A DNA stretch of 64,000 nucleotides from Sinohyriopsis cumingii (GCA_028554795.2 CM068825.1:90144951-90208950); one strand, 5' to 3'; counted from the stretch's first letter, positions 38,040 through 48,968 are shown. Made by a program: numbers and translations. Notes: generated by a model from the sequence alone, not told the origin.

Positions 38040-38950
38040 TCTTGCATATGCTACTAACCCTCACATTGTCTATCGGTAATGAGTTAAGGATATGCCGGGT
38101 GTGATAGACTAATATATTGTCTTTTGGTAATGAGTTAAGGATATGCCGGGTGTGATAGACTAATATATTGTCTTTTGGTAATGAGTTAATGATATTCCGG
38201 GTGTGATAGACTGATATATTGTATATTGGTAATGAGTTAAGGAGATGCTGGGTGTCAAAACCCTCACAATGTATGTTGGTAATGAGTTAACTAGATGCTG
38301 GGTGTCATAGATTGATAAAATGCATATTGGTAACGAGTTAAGGATATGCTGCGTGTGATATACTAATCTATTGTCTATTGGCAATGAATTAAGGAGATGC
38401 TGTGTGTCATAGCCTTCACATTATCTATCGGTTATGATCTAAGGAGATGCTGAGTGCCATAGACTGATATATTGTCTATTGGTAATGAGTTATGGATATG
38501 CTGGGTGTCATAACTCTCATATTATCTGTTGGTAATGAGTTAAGGAGATGCTGGGTGTCATTGTATATTGGTAACGAGTTATGGATATGTTGGGTGTGAT
38601 AGACTGATATATTGTCTATTGAATATGAGTTAAGGAGATGCTGGGCGTCATAACCCTCATGCTATCTATCGGTTAAGGATATACTGGGTGTCATAGATTG
38701 ATATATCATCTATTGGTAATGAGTTAAGGAGATACTGGGTGTCATAGATTGATATATTGTCTATTGGTAATAAGATAAGGAGATGCTGGGTGTCATAGAT
38801 TGATATGTCGCCTATTGATAATGAGTTATGGAGATAATGGGTATCATAGATTGATATATCGTCTATTGGGAATGAGGTAAGGAGATACTGGGTGTCATAG
38901 ATTGTTATATTGTCTATTGGTAATGAGGTTAGGAGATACTGGGTGTCATT
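38040..38950. repeat. 51-bp minisatellite, about 17 units
   Basis: Units contain TGATATATTGTCTATTGGTA followed by ATGAGTTAAGGAGATGCTGG and GTGTCATAGAT, 51 bp, with shortened units (e.g. near 38560). Regular from about 38690 to 38950, degenerate earlier. Confidence 0.88.
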
Positions 38951-39149
38951 GAAAAGAGCATCTTGTATATGTAATTTGCATAACGTATGTTCGAAGAAGA
39001 ATTGGTTTAAAGCTTACAGAAATGTACAACGTTTACGCGTGCGTACTTATTTTATTTAACATCCATGATAATAATTAAATGTATGCCAAAAATAGTACTG
39101 CAAACATGAAGAAGCCATTGTAGACGTTACAATCGTATAAATCCTAGCA

Positions 39150-39453
39150 ACTACCACGATCTAGATGTGCCGGATAACTGGACTAAAGATGTTATTGTAC
39201 CAATTGAGAAAAATAAAGGTGACAAAACTTATATATCAATTCATTTACCTCTTTACTATAGTAAGCTGCTTTGGTAAAGTTTTTACCGCAATACCAAACT
39301 TAAGATTGTCTAAATTTCTTGATAATAATAAGTTATTATCTAAGACTCAAGCTAGATTAAGAAATAGCTATTCCAAATAGACATTTTTTGTATAGCCTTG
39401 TTGAATTTATTAGAAAATGCCAAAAGTAAACTTTTTTGCATGTTTGTTGATTT
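39150..39453 (+). mobile_element. LINE reverse transcriptase, 5' fragment before the CACTA-like insertion
   Basis: Frames read DNWTKDVIVPIEK, then SCFGKVFTAIP, LRLSKFLDNNKLLSKTQAR and LLENAKSKLFCMFVDF, the fingers/palm part of a non-LTR RT with the first catalytic Asp region (FVDF). The sequence stops at TTT 39451-39453 where the DNA transposon begins, and resumes at 41854. Stops and frame changes show decay. The 5' end is truncated next to the minisatellite. Confidence 0.83.
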
Positions 39454-39563
39454 CACTGGTCAACAGTGAAATCATTACTGACTTGAAAAGGCCCTAATCT
39501 GTAGTATTTTGGTGTGCCGAACACGAATATAACCGTGAAAAATTTGTATTGGCTCTCGTTTTG
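39454..39563 (+). repeat. Left terminal inverted repeat of the CACTA-like transposon
   Basis: Starts CACTGGTCAACA. TACTGA at 39476 and GTGTGCCGAACACGAATAT at 39512 are mirrored at the right end. Alignment of the inner 51 bp is gap-free; a gap of about 10 bp is needed in the outer 30 bp. Confidence 0.8.
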
Positions 39564-39713
39564 AAGATATTCATATACCTCATTTTCTATGTTTCACTGT
39601 GTAAATTTCTCCAGTAGGACTGCAGCAACATCCGGAATAATGATGTAACATTGCATAATACCATCATGCTCACATCATCCACAGTTGATTGCATCATTTT
39701 CTGATGCAATGCA

Positions 39714-39832
39714 ATACTAATGCCATGCGGCTGCTGAAGTAAGTTGACGTCAGCAGTGTACTATACATGTGTAGGCCTATTATACTAATGCCAGGCGGCT
39801 GCTGAAGCTGACGTAAGCAGTGTACTATATAA
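39714..39832 (+). promoter_or_regulatory. Duplicated promoter block with CRE-like and TATA sites before the transposase
   Basis: A block of about 48 bp occurs twice, at 39717-39765 and 39785-39831: CTAATGCCATGCGGCTGCTG then TGACGTCAGCAGTGTACTAT, and CTAATGCCAGGCGGCTGCTG then TGACGTAAGCAGTGTACTAT. The first has a perfect TGACGTCA. The second ends in TATATAAAG (39826-39834), a good TATA box about 115 bp before the start codon. Confidence 0.6.
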
Positions 39833-39947
39833 AGCCCAATCAGATAGGTTCAGCATTTAAAATATTTTAGACGTTGTGCGAGACAGTTCAAGCTACTGTT
39901 ACATAAAACTTATTATTTTATCCATTTACGTACAATAAAGAACAGTA

Positions 39948-41636
39948 ATGCCTCGAAAGTGTGTTAATACCGCGGACAATTTTTGCTATATTTGTGGGGA
40001 AGTGACATTTGCCAACCAGAAGAAAAGTATCAATTCTCAAGTGAAGAAGGCATATCATCTTTACTTCGGATGCAAGGTTGGTGACCAAGACAAGCCTTGG
40101 GCTCCGCATATATGCTGTGCTACATGTACAACACAGCTTTCACAGTGGTTGAATTGCAAAAGGTCATCAATGCCGTTTGCAGTCCCAATGGTGTGGAGAG
40201 AGCCAAGCAACCACCTAAATGACTGTTACTTCTGCTTGGTTCCTCCTCTTTCCGGCGGAATAACGAAGCGAAAGAAGTCGAGAATAGTCTACCCAAACAT
40301 TCCGTCTGCATTGAGACCAGTTCCACATGGTGAGGGACTTCCTATTCCAGAACCTCCAGCAGAATATTCTCTTGATTCATCTGACGAAGACAAAGGTGAG
40401 TCGACCTGTTCTTCTCCTGGTCCATCAGCATGCAGTGATCCAGATTTTCACTGTGGTGCATCATCAACCCCACACAGAATAACACAGGAAGAACTAAATG
40501 ACCTGATTCGTGATTTGGACTTATCAAAGAACAAGGCAGAATTGCTAGGATCAAGACTCCAACAATGGAATCTTCTAGAAGAAGATGTCACAATTACTGC
40601 ATATCGAAAGCGCCACCAGCAATTGGAGCCTTTCTTCAGAAAGGAAAGTAATCTGATATTCTGTTCCGATATTGAGGGCCTCATGAATGCTTTAAAAATC
40701 ACTCATGACCCACAAGAATGGAGACTATTTGTGGACTCTTCGAAACTGAGTCTCAAGGCTGTGCTTTTGCACAATGGAAACATTCTTCCATCTGTTCCAG
40801 TAGCGTATGCTGTCCACATGAAAGAGACATACGATAACTTAAGGCAGCTACTGAATTCCATTGAGTATAACAAGTACAGCTGGCACCTCTGTGGTGATTT
40901 GAAGGTAGTTGCCCTTTTAATGGGACTGCAGCAAGGATATACAAAATACATGTGTTTCTTATGCGAGTGGGATAGCCGAGCAAGGGAAATGCACTACATG
41001 AGGAAGGAATGGACTCACAGGCAGAATGTAGCCATTGGAGAGAAGAATATCCAACACCCAGCTCTGGTTGAGGCTCAGAAAATCTTGCTACCACCCCTTC
41101 ACATCAAACTAGGTTTGATGAAGAACTTCGTGAAAGCCATTGACCGGACTTTGCCAGCATTCCGATACCTGCATGAAAAATTCCCTCGACTCAGCGAAGC
41201 AAAGATTAAAGAGGGAGTTTTTGTGGGTCCTCAGATTCGAGAGCTTTTCAAAGATGACCGGTTCAACAACTTGCTGGAAGGTGACGCGAAACAAGCATGG
41301 AATGCTTTTCGCCTAGTTTCTACAAACTTCCTCGGAAATGTTAGGGCAGAAAACTATAAGGAACTAGTAGAAGACATGTTGATGAAGTATAAGAAACTTG
41401 GCTGCAATATGTCTCTAAAGATTCACTTCCTTCATTCCCATTTGGATTTCTTTCCTAGCAACTGTGGTATTGTTAGTGATGAACACGGCGAACGTTTTCA
41501 TCAAGATATCGCAACAATGGAACAAAGATACCAGGGAAAATGGTCCACTACAATGCTGGCTGACTACTGCTGGACACTCCTCAGAGATGCTCCCGAACAG
41601 CTGTACAAGAGACAGGCGAAGAAATCTAAGATGTAG
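39948..41636 (+). CDS. CACTA-like transposase, 562 aa, intact
   Basis: ATG at 39948 to TAG at 41634-41636 without a stop. N-terminal Cys-rich zinc-finger-like region (NFCYICG, ICCATCTTQ, CYFCLVP), Ser/Asp-rich linker at about residues 140-170, then an RNase-H-like core. Candidate catalytic acids are D in WRLFVDSSK (about residue 265), D in WHLCGDLKVV (about 317) and E in VSDEHGERFHQ (about 508). A CFLCEWDSRA Cys/His insertion follows the second D. PPLHIKLGLMKNFVKA and MSLKIHFLHSHLDFFP are strongly conserved blocks of a protein found as uncharacterised in many invertebrates (recalled family). Superfamily placement comes from the element ends. Likely still active or recently so. Confidence 0.88.
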   Translation: MPRKCVNTADNFCYICGEVTFANQKKSINSQVKKAYHLYFGCKVGDQDKPWAPHICCATCTTQLSQWLNCKRSSMPFAVPMVWREPSNHLNDCYFCLVPPLSGGITKRKKSRIVYPNIPSALRPVPHGEGLPIPEPPAEYSLDSSDEDKGESTCSSPGPSACSDPDFHCGASSTPHRITQEELNDLIRDLDLSKNKAELLGSRLQQWNLLEEDVTITAYRKRHQQLEPFFRKESNLIFCSDIEGLMNALKITHDPQEWRLFVDSSKLSLKAVLLHNGNILPSVPVAYAVHMKETYDNLRQLLNSIEYNKYSWHLCGDLKVVALLMGLQQGYTKYMCFLCEWDSRAREMHYMRKEWTHRQNVAIGEKNIQHPALVEAQKILLPPLHIKLGLMKNFVKAIDRTLPAFRYLHEKFPRLSEAKIKEGVFVGPQIRELFKDDRFNNLLEGDAKQAWNAFRLVSTNFLGNVRAENYKELVEDMLMKYKKLGCNMSLKIHFLHSHLDFFPSNCGIVSDEHGERFHQDIATMEQRYQGKWSTTMLADYCWTLLRDAPEQLYKRQAKKSKM

Positions 41637-41734
41637 TCAATGACTTGATTTTTTATAGGTAGGCTATTACAGTTGACCTTTTACTATTGGAATGCATTTC
41701 GTTATGTAAACATTAATTTCTTGCCGATTACAAA

Positions 41735-41853
41735 AAAACTAGAGCCAATTTTGCAATTTGACTGTCATATTCGTGTTCAGCACATAAAAATTGATAAGAA
41801 TTGACTAATTTTATTTCAGTAACATGACTTTTGTAAAAATTTGTTGTCCAGTG
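41735..41853 (-). repeat. Right terminal inverted repeat of the CACTA-like transposon
   Basis: Ends TGTTGTCCAGTG at 41853, with TCAGTA at 41816-41821 and ATATTCGTGTTCAGCACAT at 41767-41785 mirroring the left end. Confidence 0.8.
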
Positions 41854-43590
41854 TTTTCAATGTGCCTTTGATAATGTATGGAGAGTTGGATTAAGGCATA
41901 AATTGTACTTGGTATGCATCAGAGAAAATGTTTTAATGTTATATTAGGTATTTATAATGATATCAAATCTTCTGACTGTAAATAATGATTTTTTTTTCTT
42001 CTGATTTGTAAAAGGCGTAAGATAAGGGGAACATTTCTCTACGTTATAGCTCTAAATGACCTAGAATCTTTTTCATTAGTAAATGGGTGTAGAGGATGCA
42101 CAGTACATTCCAAACACACTGGCCATGTATATATGTTATGTTGCTTTCATACGTTGATGACACCATACTTATCGCAGGTAATCCTGTTGACATGCAAAAT
42201 ACTCTTGAAATGTGAAGCAGATATGATGATAACTGTAAACTTACAGTCAATACAGAGAAAACAAAAATTATCGTATTTGGTTCGAAAAAGATTCATACAT
42301 AAAAATGTAAGATATGCAGTGTCGCTATTGATGTTGTAAAGGAATATAAGTACTTAGGTCTTATATTTAGCAAAAACGGAAAGCTCTCCAACTGCATGAA
42401 TAGACAAGTATCCATAGCTAATAAATGCATGCACTTACTACAAAAGGCGCATACACAATCTAGATTTGATTACTGATTGTCAACTGAAACTGTTCGATCA
42501 AATCATTGTACCAACTGTAACATATGCTTGTGCAATTTTGGGATTTATGAAATCTAATATAGTCAAGAATACTATCTTTCTTTCCTCTGATGTATATTAA
42601 GTATATTAAATGTCAAAATTGTATCCTGAGAAAGCTTGCCAGTAGCTTCTCCTGGGTTGGTGGTTCTTCCTGGGTTTTTTCCCGGGTTTTTCCTCCACCA
42701 TTAATACTGGCCGCCATACATAGCCTATTGTGTGCTGAAAAATGGCGTTAAACCCCACAACAACAACAACAAAATTGTATCCCACCCCTCTATACATGAT
42801 ATGGTGCGAACTTAGTCGTTTCCCCTTAAGTATCAACATTAAAAGTTGCATGATAAACTATTGGGCTAAAGTGGTTAGTGGTCATGAAGAAATAAATATC
42901 CTATCGTATGTGTACTCTCTTATACAAACACTATGATGATAATTCGTAAGACAATAAATGGTTACTTGGAGTCAGATCTATGTTCATTTAAGTTACATAT
43001 ATAAAAATCAAAGTTTTATAACAGTTACATGGTTAACACATTCGGTAGCACAACGACTAGAAGAGCAAGCACACAAACTTGGGCAGCTAACATAAATACG
43101 TCATCCAAAGGTCTAAATTATATGTTATTTAAAAGGAGTTTGGATTTAGAAAAGATCTATCTTTATTTACCAAAATATTATATCTAAAAATTTTATTAAG
43201 TTTAGAACTGCAAGTCATAGGTTTCCCGTCGAAACTTGCACATAGGCTAATGTTCCCTATAACAAAATATATTGACATATTGTCAGTTTCAAGAATTAGG
43301 GGATAATATCATTATCTTCTATCTTGCTTTCATTTTCACGATGAAAGACGAAAATTTATACATCTCTTCTGCACTACCAGGGCTAACGTTTACAAATATA
43401 ATCAATGAATACACGTAACGTACAACTCTTAAAAAAGTATTTACATGATTTTAGATTATTGTAAACCCTGTTAAGCACTATGTAATATCACACGCTATAC
43501 ACTCGTGTTCTTTTTCTTATATACCTCATATGTTGTAACCTTTACTACCTGAGTGTGATAAAGTCTTGTCTTGTCTTGCCGGTGCGTCGT
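41854..43590 (+). mobile_element. LINE reverse transcriptase, 3' fragment after the CACTA-like insertion
   Basis: Resumes with CAFDNVWRVGLRHKLY, passes the RT active site SYVDDTILIAGN (42155-42190), then CKLTVNTEKTKIIVFGSKK and KEYKYLGLIFSKNGK. After a SINE insertion (42627-42769) it continues with MIWCELSRFPLSINIKSCMI. The end of the ORF has SSKGLNYMLFKRSLDLEKIY and YHYLLSCFHFHDERRK. The 3' end is marked by a short (TCTTG)n run at 43566-43580. Several stops; dead. Clade not assigned (CR1/Jockey-group-like). Confidence 0.85.
42627..42769 (+). mobile_element. Short SINE inserted in the LINE, perfect 13-bp target duplication
   Basis: A 143-bp insert with TTCCTGGGTTTTTTCCCGGG and CCTCCACCATTAATACTGGC, GGCGTTAAACCCC and a (CAA)n tail is flanked by CAAAATTGTATCC at 42614-42626 and 42770-42782. 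Removing it rejoins the LINE frame. The GGGTTTTTTCCCGGG core is familiar from short dispersed repeats of molluscs (recalled, not checked). Confidence 0.88.
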
Positions 43591-43948
43591 CGCCAGAAAA
43601 GAGAGAGTGTTAATTAATTTAGTCACGGATTACCCGGATAGAGCTAACATGGCGCCGCCTTGTGCTAATAAAACTTCAGCAACAGACTAGAATTTAATGA
43701 GGACTAATGCTGTTGTAACAAGTTAGACGGCCGGATATTTCTGTTAATAAAAAAGGATGTAATCGATAGGCGAACGTTAATAATCAGTATATGGTTTATT
43801 ATCAACCGGAAATTATTTTCAGAGTGGGTAATACATCATCTGTATAATCGACTAACAGATTAAGGAATTCTAAGCTATGACACATCTTGTTTGTACTGGT
43901 TAATTCATGTAAATCCGTCTATAGAACCCTTAACTCTTCTTCTTCTTC

Positions 43949-43991
<43 letters not shown>

Positions 43992-44489
43992 GTGGTGGGG
44001 TCTTAAGGTTAATTTGGACACTTACAGCAATTAGGAAAAAAAAAGTACGATTATGGAACAGAACCGCTATTATTCAGTGAAAATGAAACAAGAAGGCCAG
44101 AGAACTTACGATCGTAATTTGATTTATAAAATTAGTGTTGCGAGAGACCCTTATATGGGGAAAGAAGAAAGAATACTTTTTATCTGGTTGGCATACGTAC
44201 TCTTTATCCCATCAATGGAGATGCGGGAGATCACAGAGTTCTTTTTTATTATCAAGACTTAGAATTTACTGGAAATGTAAAATGAAGTAGACGATGTACT
44301 ACGGGACCTCGATCAGTCCCATGGCCTCTGTTATTGCCCTCACAGCTTATATAGGACAAACGACTACAGCCTTCTGGTGACGCTGCGACTGAGCAGCCAA
44401 TAATCGAGTTTAACTCGCTGTTCTGTGTGTATGACTATTGCTAGTCAAAACCCCAAGAACGAGTAGCTAGCAATATAACAAGATGATCA
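43591..44489. other. No supported gene; (TC)n run
   Basis: (TC)n at about 43951-43988. An open frame 44053-44262 has no family features. Confidence 0.4.
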
Positions 44490-47090
44490 ATGAATCAAAA
44501 CACTGATTTCGGGTATTCACATGGAATGTCAGAACAATGTGTTTTGAAAAGTGACAACAATTCTCAGCTAAGTCACGATGGAGTGATGATGAAAAATCAG
44601 CTGGATATCCTTGGTGCAAGCGCTGATTCCTCGAAGACTAATATAGGAGAACTCATAATTTACTCTGGCAGAGAAGACAACCAGCATAAAGAGGGAGTAA
44701 CTCTTGCCTTGAAGGACAGGAGAAATTTCTTTTAAAGTAGAAAATTGTAACTATAAAGTGGCAAAAGTCTCAATTGTACAATGAAATGTACAGAAAGAGA
44801 TACAGACAATGATTTGAATTTTTTTAACCACCAATTACAATGAGCTTTTTATGAAATCCCGACCGATGATGCGGTCATTGTAATGGGATATTTTGAAGTT
44901 AAACTTGGCCAGGATAATATTCGTAAGGAAAGGGTAGTCGTCAAGAATGATAGAGGAGTAGCAAATGAAAACGGCAAAAGGCTAAATTGTATGGTGGGAA
45001 TGATCTAGTCACAGGCGGGACGATTTTCCAATGTAAGGACGTCCATAAAGAAACCCGATCTTCCCCTTGTACAAAGGATCAGAATCAGACTGAACATATC
45101 ATTATGAATGGGAGATGGAGACATTCCCTCCATGGCACAAAGACAAGAAAAGAGCAGACATCAACAGTGACTATTATCTGTTACAACCCTGCTGGAAATT
45201 GAATCTAAGGAAGAACAAGCCCAACATCAATTCCCTACAATCATTTTATGCGGAGTATTTAACATGACACGAGTTTTTGCAGACGTTTGCATGAAACATG
45301 TAAAGCACGTTAAATACATTTACAAAGACTGAAGTAGAAAATATCATCCAAGGCAAACGGGATGATATTAGCAAGGTGTTCACAGAGAAAATCATGAACG
45401 TCTTGGGTTTAAGACAAGTAAGAATAAGTCATAGCTTTCCAAAGACACACACAGCTAACAGAGCAGCCGAAATCAAAGGTACAATAAACATCCCAACTCT
45501 GCATGAAGACAAATCGTCTCAGAGGAAAGTATGCTCTCAAAGATAGAAAAGTAAAGAAAACTGCAAAGGAAGACAAAAGACAACATCTTTATGGTTCGGT
45601 AGAATAAGCTAAATTAGCAGCTGATAGGGGATAATACAAAGACGTATAAAAATCAGTATGTGAATCAGTGGAAAAAGACCAATAATAGTATGTTAATATA
45701 ATAAAGGTTCAACCTAGTAAACGTCTTGCATCGAACGCCAACAGAATCAAGAGATGGATTGTTCAGGTAAAAATATTGCTAAACAGAATAAAACCCAAAA
45801 CATAATCCTATATAGAACCCATAGGAGAAAATCTGGATATTGTAACTGGTCCATTAACTCTCGAAGACATTAAAGTGATATATTAAAGCTGAAAATACGG
45901 AAATCAGCTATCAGCTATGATTGATTCGATATTTGCAGGCATGATCAAAATAAGTGTACACGTCACGCCGTTTTTTTTTTTTTTTTTTTTTTTTAATAGC
46001 TACAGCTGTTTCAGCACATTTGGGATGAAACGTAAATTTCCTGATGACCGGTCGGATGTCGTTTTAATGAAAACTACCATAAAGGGCGACCTTATAGACT
46101 GTAGAAACTGGCGAAGTACAACACTACTCTCAATATCTAGTGAGATATTTTGCAAAATCCTCTTAGAATGCTTGAATGAACAAGTTGATACATACAGTGT
46201 CGCATAAAATAACATGTCCGAAAAGTTCTGATTCATTATTGCTTTCGTAAGGTGTCATCCATCATCTCTTTCACTTCTTTTTCACTTAACTTTGTTATGA
46301 GAAAAACAACATTTTGCAAGAATAAAGAAATATATTTGACACCCATTTAACATCGTAGAGGACTCGGATTTGGAATACGCTATGTGACTGTTATTATGCA
46401 TTTTAAGTGTTGTGCATGAGAATACCACCGGTTTACACGAGTATGCAGGACAAGTTGCACTAAAAATAAACGACAGCAAAATTAAGGAAATGACCGATTC
46501 ACTAAACTTGTGAGCGTCATTAACGACATCGGTGGAACAAGCCAGGACACAGTATCACGATTAGGAAAAGGTGTGTGTGTGTGTGTTTTGGTTTTTAACA
46601 ATGTTTCAGTCATATCGGTACGATGTCTGCAGTGTGACAGTTTATAGTGATGTCTAGCACTAAGGCATCATGCCGCAGACATGTAGCATGATGTCCCACC
46701 CAGTCACATTATCCTGACACCAGGCCGACCATTCCTAATAAAAACGTTTTAAGGCTTGGCAAAAAACGAGGCATACGCTAGTACCACTTTTAAAAGTCTT
46801 TGGTATGACTCGTTTGGGGTTCGAACCCACGACCTCCCGCATCCGAGGTGGACTCTCTAACCACTAGGCCACCGGAGCGGTTGATTAGAAAAGAAAAGTC
46901 AAGTTTTCATTCCGCTAAAACGGCGAGGAAATCACAAAGACCACTTTTGGAATCAAGGCTAGACCCTACAATAGTAGTGTAAAATCAGCGGTGTTGCATG
47001 AACAGAATGTTGGAAAGTGACCCGGAAAGATATTACAAGACTGTCAATATATCTGCCTACAGTGTGCCGTGTAATAGAAACCAATCTGAA
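44490..47090 (+). mobile_element. RTE-type LINE, decayed, endonuclease and reverse transcriptase parts
   Basis: Endonuclease remnants: TWNVRTM-like start near 44525, GELIIYSGREDNQHKEGVTLAL (44650-44715), VIVMGYFEVKLGQDN (44874-44920), and VTGGTIFQCKDVHKET with NQTEHIIM (45005-45105). RT remnants: KGDLIDCRNWRSTTLLSIS (46083-46140), GGTSQDTVSRLGK (46531-46570), then after a SINE the KARPYNSSVKSAVLH region (46955-47010). Matches the RTE-like family often annotated as craniofacial development protein 2-like. Many stops. A T-run lies at 45971-45993. Confidence 0.8.
46571..46882 (-). mobile_element. tRNA-type SINE inserted in the RTE LINE, with target duplication
   Basis: On minus: head CCGGTGGCCTAGTGGTTAGA (A-box-like) and GTGGGTTCGAACCCCA (B-box-like), body, and a 3' tail ending in (CA)n, seen on + as (GT)n at 46571-46586. 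Flanks are GATTAGGAAAAG (46559-46570) and GATTAGAAAAG (46883-46893), a slightly decayed target duplication. LINE coding resumes on both sides. Confidence 0.9.
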
Positions 47091-48125
47091 GGAATATACC
47101 AACTGCCATGGGTAGAAGAATAAAGGAGAACTAAAGGGTAGGAAGCAGGGGGGTAAACAGTTTGTTTTGGGTCATATGAATGGTTACATGACCAATACGA
47201 CAAGTACTTAAACCCGAGATGACCTATCTCCAGGTCTAAATCCAATCAATCAATCAATCAATTTCCAGGTACTTACATGTTTTGATATCAACAGGTCCTG
47301 TTAAGTTTTTAAACACTGCTCGAATAAATCTGAGGACAGAGTCTCTAGCAAAAGTTAAAGTCATTCTAATAAAAGCATCGTAAATTTCGGCCAGTTTAAA
47401 TTTGCGACTGCGACTGATACGTCAAGAACTCTCTCTCTCTCTCTCTCTGTACTTTTAGATGATGCAGATACATTTAGTTTTGGCGCCACATGCGTATTTC
47501 TGGTGTAGTAATAAACAGAAATGTGTATAGAACCACCACTCATATAACTTCTAATTAAAACGCCCTTGCAGCCCATTTCAGTTTTGGGATTGTTTGTATC
47601 AAGCACATTTTGAATATTTTAATCTTTGGGGGGAAAATTTTCAAGTAACAATTTGCAGAGATGAATGACTTTGTTTATTTTTTTTAAAAGTGATAATGAT
47701 AATTACAAGGATACATACGTAGCTTTATTTGTAATATAAAAAAGCGACTTGCTGACGCTGAATTGTTTGGTTTCCATCCATCTTTCAGCTTACTGCTCAT
47801 ATTCATCGTAATCAAAACAATGCCGTCAATGTTTCAGGTCACTAAAGTATAACATCGTTGCTATGGGAACCAGTCGACTGCTTTGTTTTGAAACAAAGTT
47901 CTCAAACTGCTATCTATACCGATAACTTATTTAAAATCGAATTCATAAACAGACCAACTTCGACTGCACAATAGGAGTTTCATTCTTATGAAAGGTCTGG
48001 TTAATAGCAAGCGTGTCTGTCTGACTCATCAGATTAACCGACGTTTAGATTTTAGACACTCCTGGAATTTTATTATTGTTTATCAATCTTTGTCAATAAA
48101 AGCTGCAAATTCACCATAGTAACAG

Positions 48126-48126
<1 letters not shown>
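47091..48126. other. No supported gene
   Basis: (AATC)n at about 47229-47262 and a short (TC)n at 47431-47448. Otherwise AT-rich. Confidence 0.4.
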
Positions 48127-48170
<44 letters not shown>

Positions 48171-48226
48171 GTTGTTGTTGTTGTTGTTGTTGGTAGTAGC
48201 AATTGCAGATAATGAAATTGCTTCAG

Positions 48227-48269
<43 letters not shown>

Positions 48270-48272
48270 TTT
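48127..48272. repeat. Microsatellite cluster (ATT)n, (GTT)n, (TTTA)n
   Basis: (TTA)n at 48127-48170, passing into (TTG)n to 48191, then (TTTA)n at 48228-48272. Confidence 0.93.
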
Positions 48273-48961
48273 TAGTGGGAATAAACAAAATGCAAATAAT
48301 AAAAGGCTTATATTGCGGAAACTACTCAGTGGTGACCTACCTAGTATCTAAAAGTTATACATTATAATACTGAGTGCCTCAATAACACATTGTACCAATC
48401 GCAGAGATACGATAATCAAGTTTTTGTAATAAATTTCGAGCTGGAAAAAATTTCATGCAGGAAGACCTGTTGCTCAGTAAATCTCTGCATAAAGTTTGCG
48501 ACTAGAAGAGTATTGATCTGCAATTGTTTTTCATTTCTATGACACATTTTGTGGCACTGAAGTGGATGTAAATGATGTTAGGCGAGCTTCAGTTGTACCC
48601 GACAGTCCCATTAAAAATGATCGTGATTCATATCTGATATTGCTATTTTTAGATTCTATATTAAAGAAGAAACCCGTGCATGATAAAAAATAAATGAATA
48701 AACTCAAGTGAAAATATTTCCACGAAAATTGCTCAAGTTCTAGGAGGAACACTTTAAGTACGTCATGCTTGCCACGGTGTCTCCTGGACGATTCTTGATG
48801 TCCAGGCCAGAATGAAAGGTTTAACAGCCGACCACCCTGGCGATGCCTGGCGTAGTTTAACATCGGCTCATCATCGATTAATATGATTAATGTATTACAG
48901 CTCTAACCTGTTTTGAGTGAGCTTGGAAATCGATAAATTGGGAGACTGAAAAAATATAAAT

Positions 48962-48968
48962 ATGGCTG
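48962..48968 (+). CDS. Alternative first coding exon of the EF-hand gene (ATGGCTG)
   Basis: ATGGCTG is followed by GTAAGG, a good donor, and ends one base into a codon. That is exactly the phase needed by the exon at 50052: it would join as M-A-A-I-K. The total coding length then divides by three (438 bases, 145 residues plus stop). The start exon of calmodulin genes is commonly this short. It would lack about eight N-terminal residues compared with calmodulin, which argues some caution. Confidence 0.42.

Larger units (their letters stand above)
39454..41853 (+). mobile_element. CACTA/EnSpm-like DNA transposon, 2,400 bp, apparently complete
   Basis: Termini are CACTGGTCAACA (39454-39465) and TGTTGTCCAGTG (41842-41853), inverted with one mismatch. 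A longer imperfect inverted repeat follows inside (39506-39563 with 41735-41790, about 75% identical over 51 bp, sharing GAACACGAATAT and TTGGCTCT). TTT flanks both sides as a 3-bp target duplication. Removing the element and one TTT rejoins the surrounding LINE frame as VDFQCAFDNVW. CACTG ends with 3-bp duplications fit the CACTA (CMC) superfamily. It holds one intact transposase. Confidence 0.85.

Noticed and set aside
40120..41294. Minus-strand frames of 61-113 codons
   Set aside because: Shadows of the intact transposase on the opposite strand.
45449..45480. CAG-CTAACAGAGCAG... string resembling a calmodulin small exon (LTEQ)
   Set aside because: It lies in the RTE LINE, where it reads as LINE protein, and its phase does not fit the exon at 50052.
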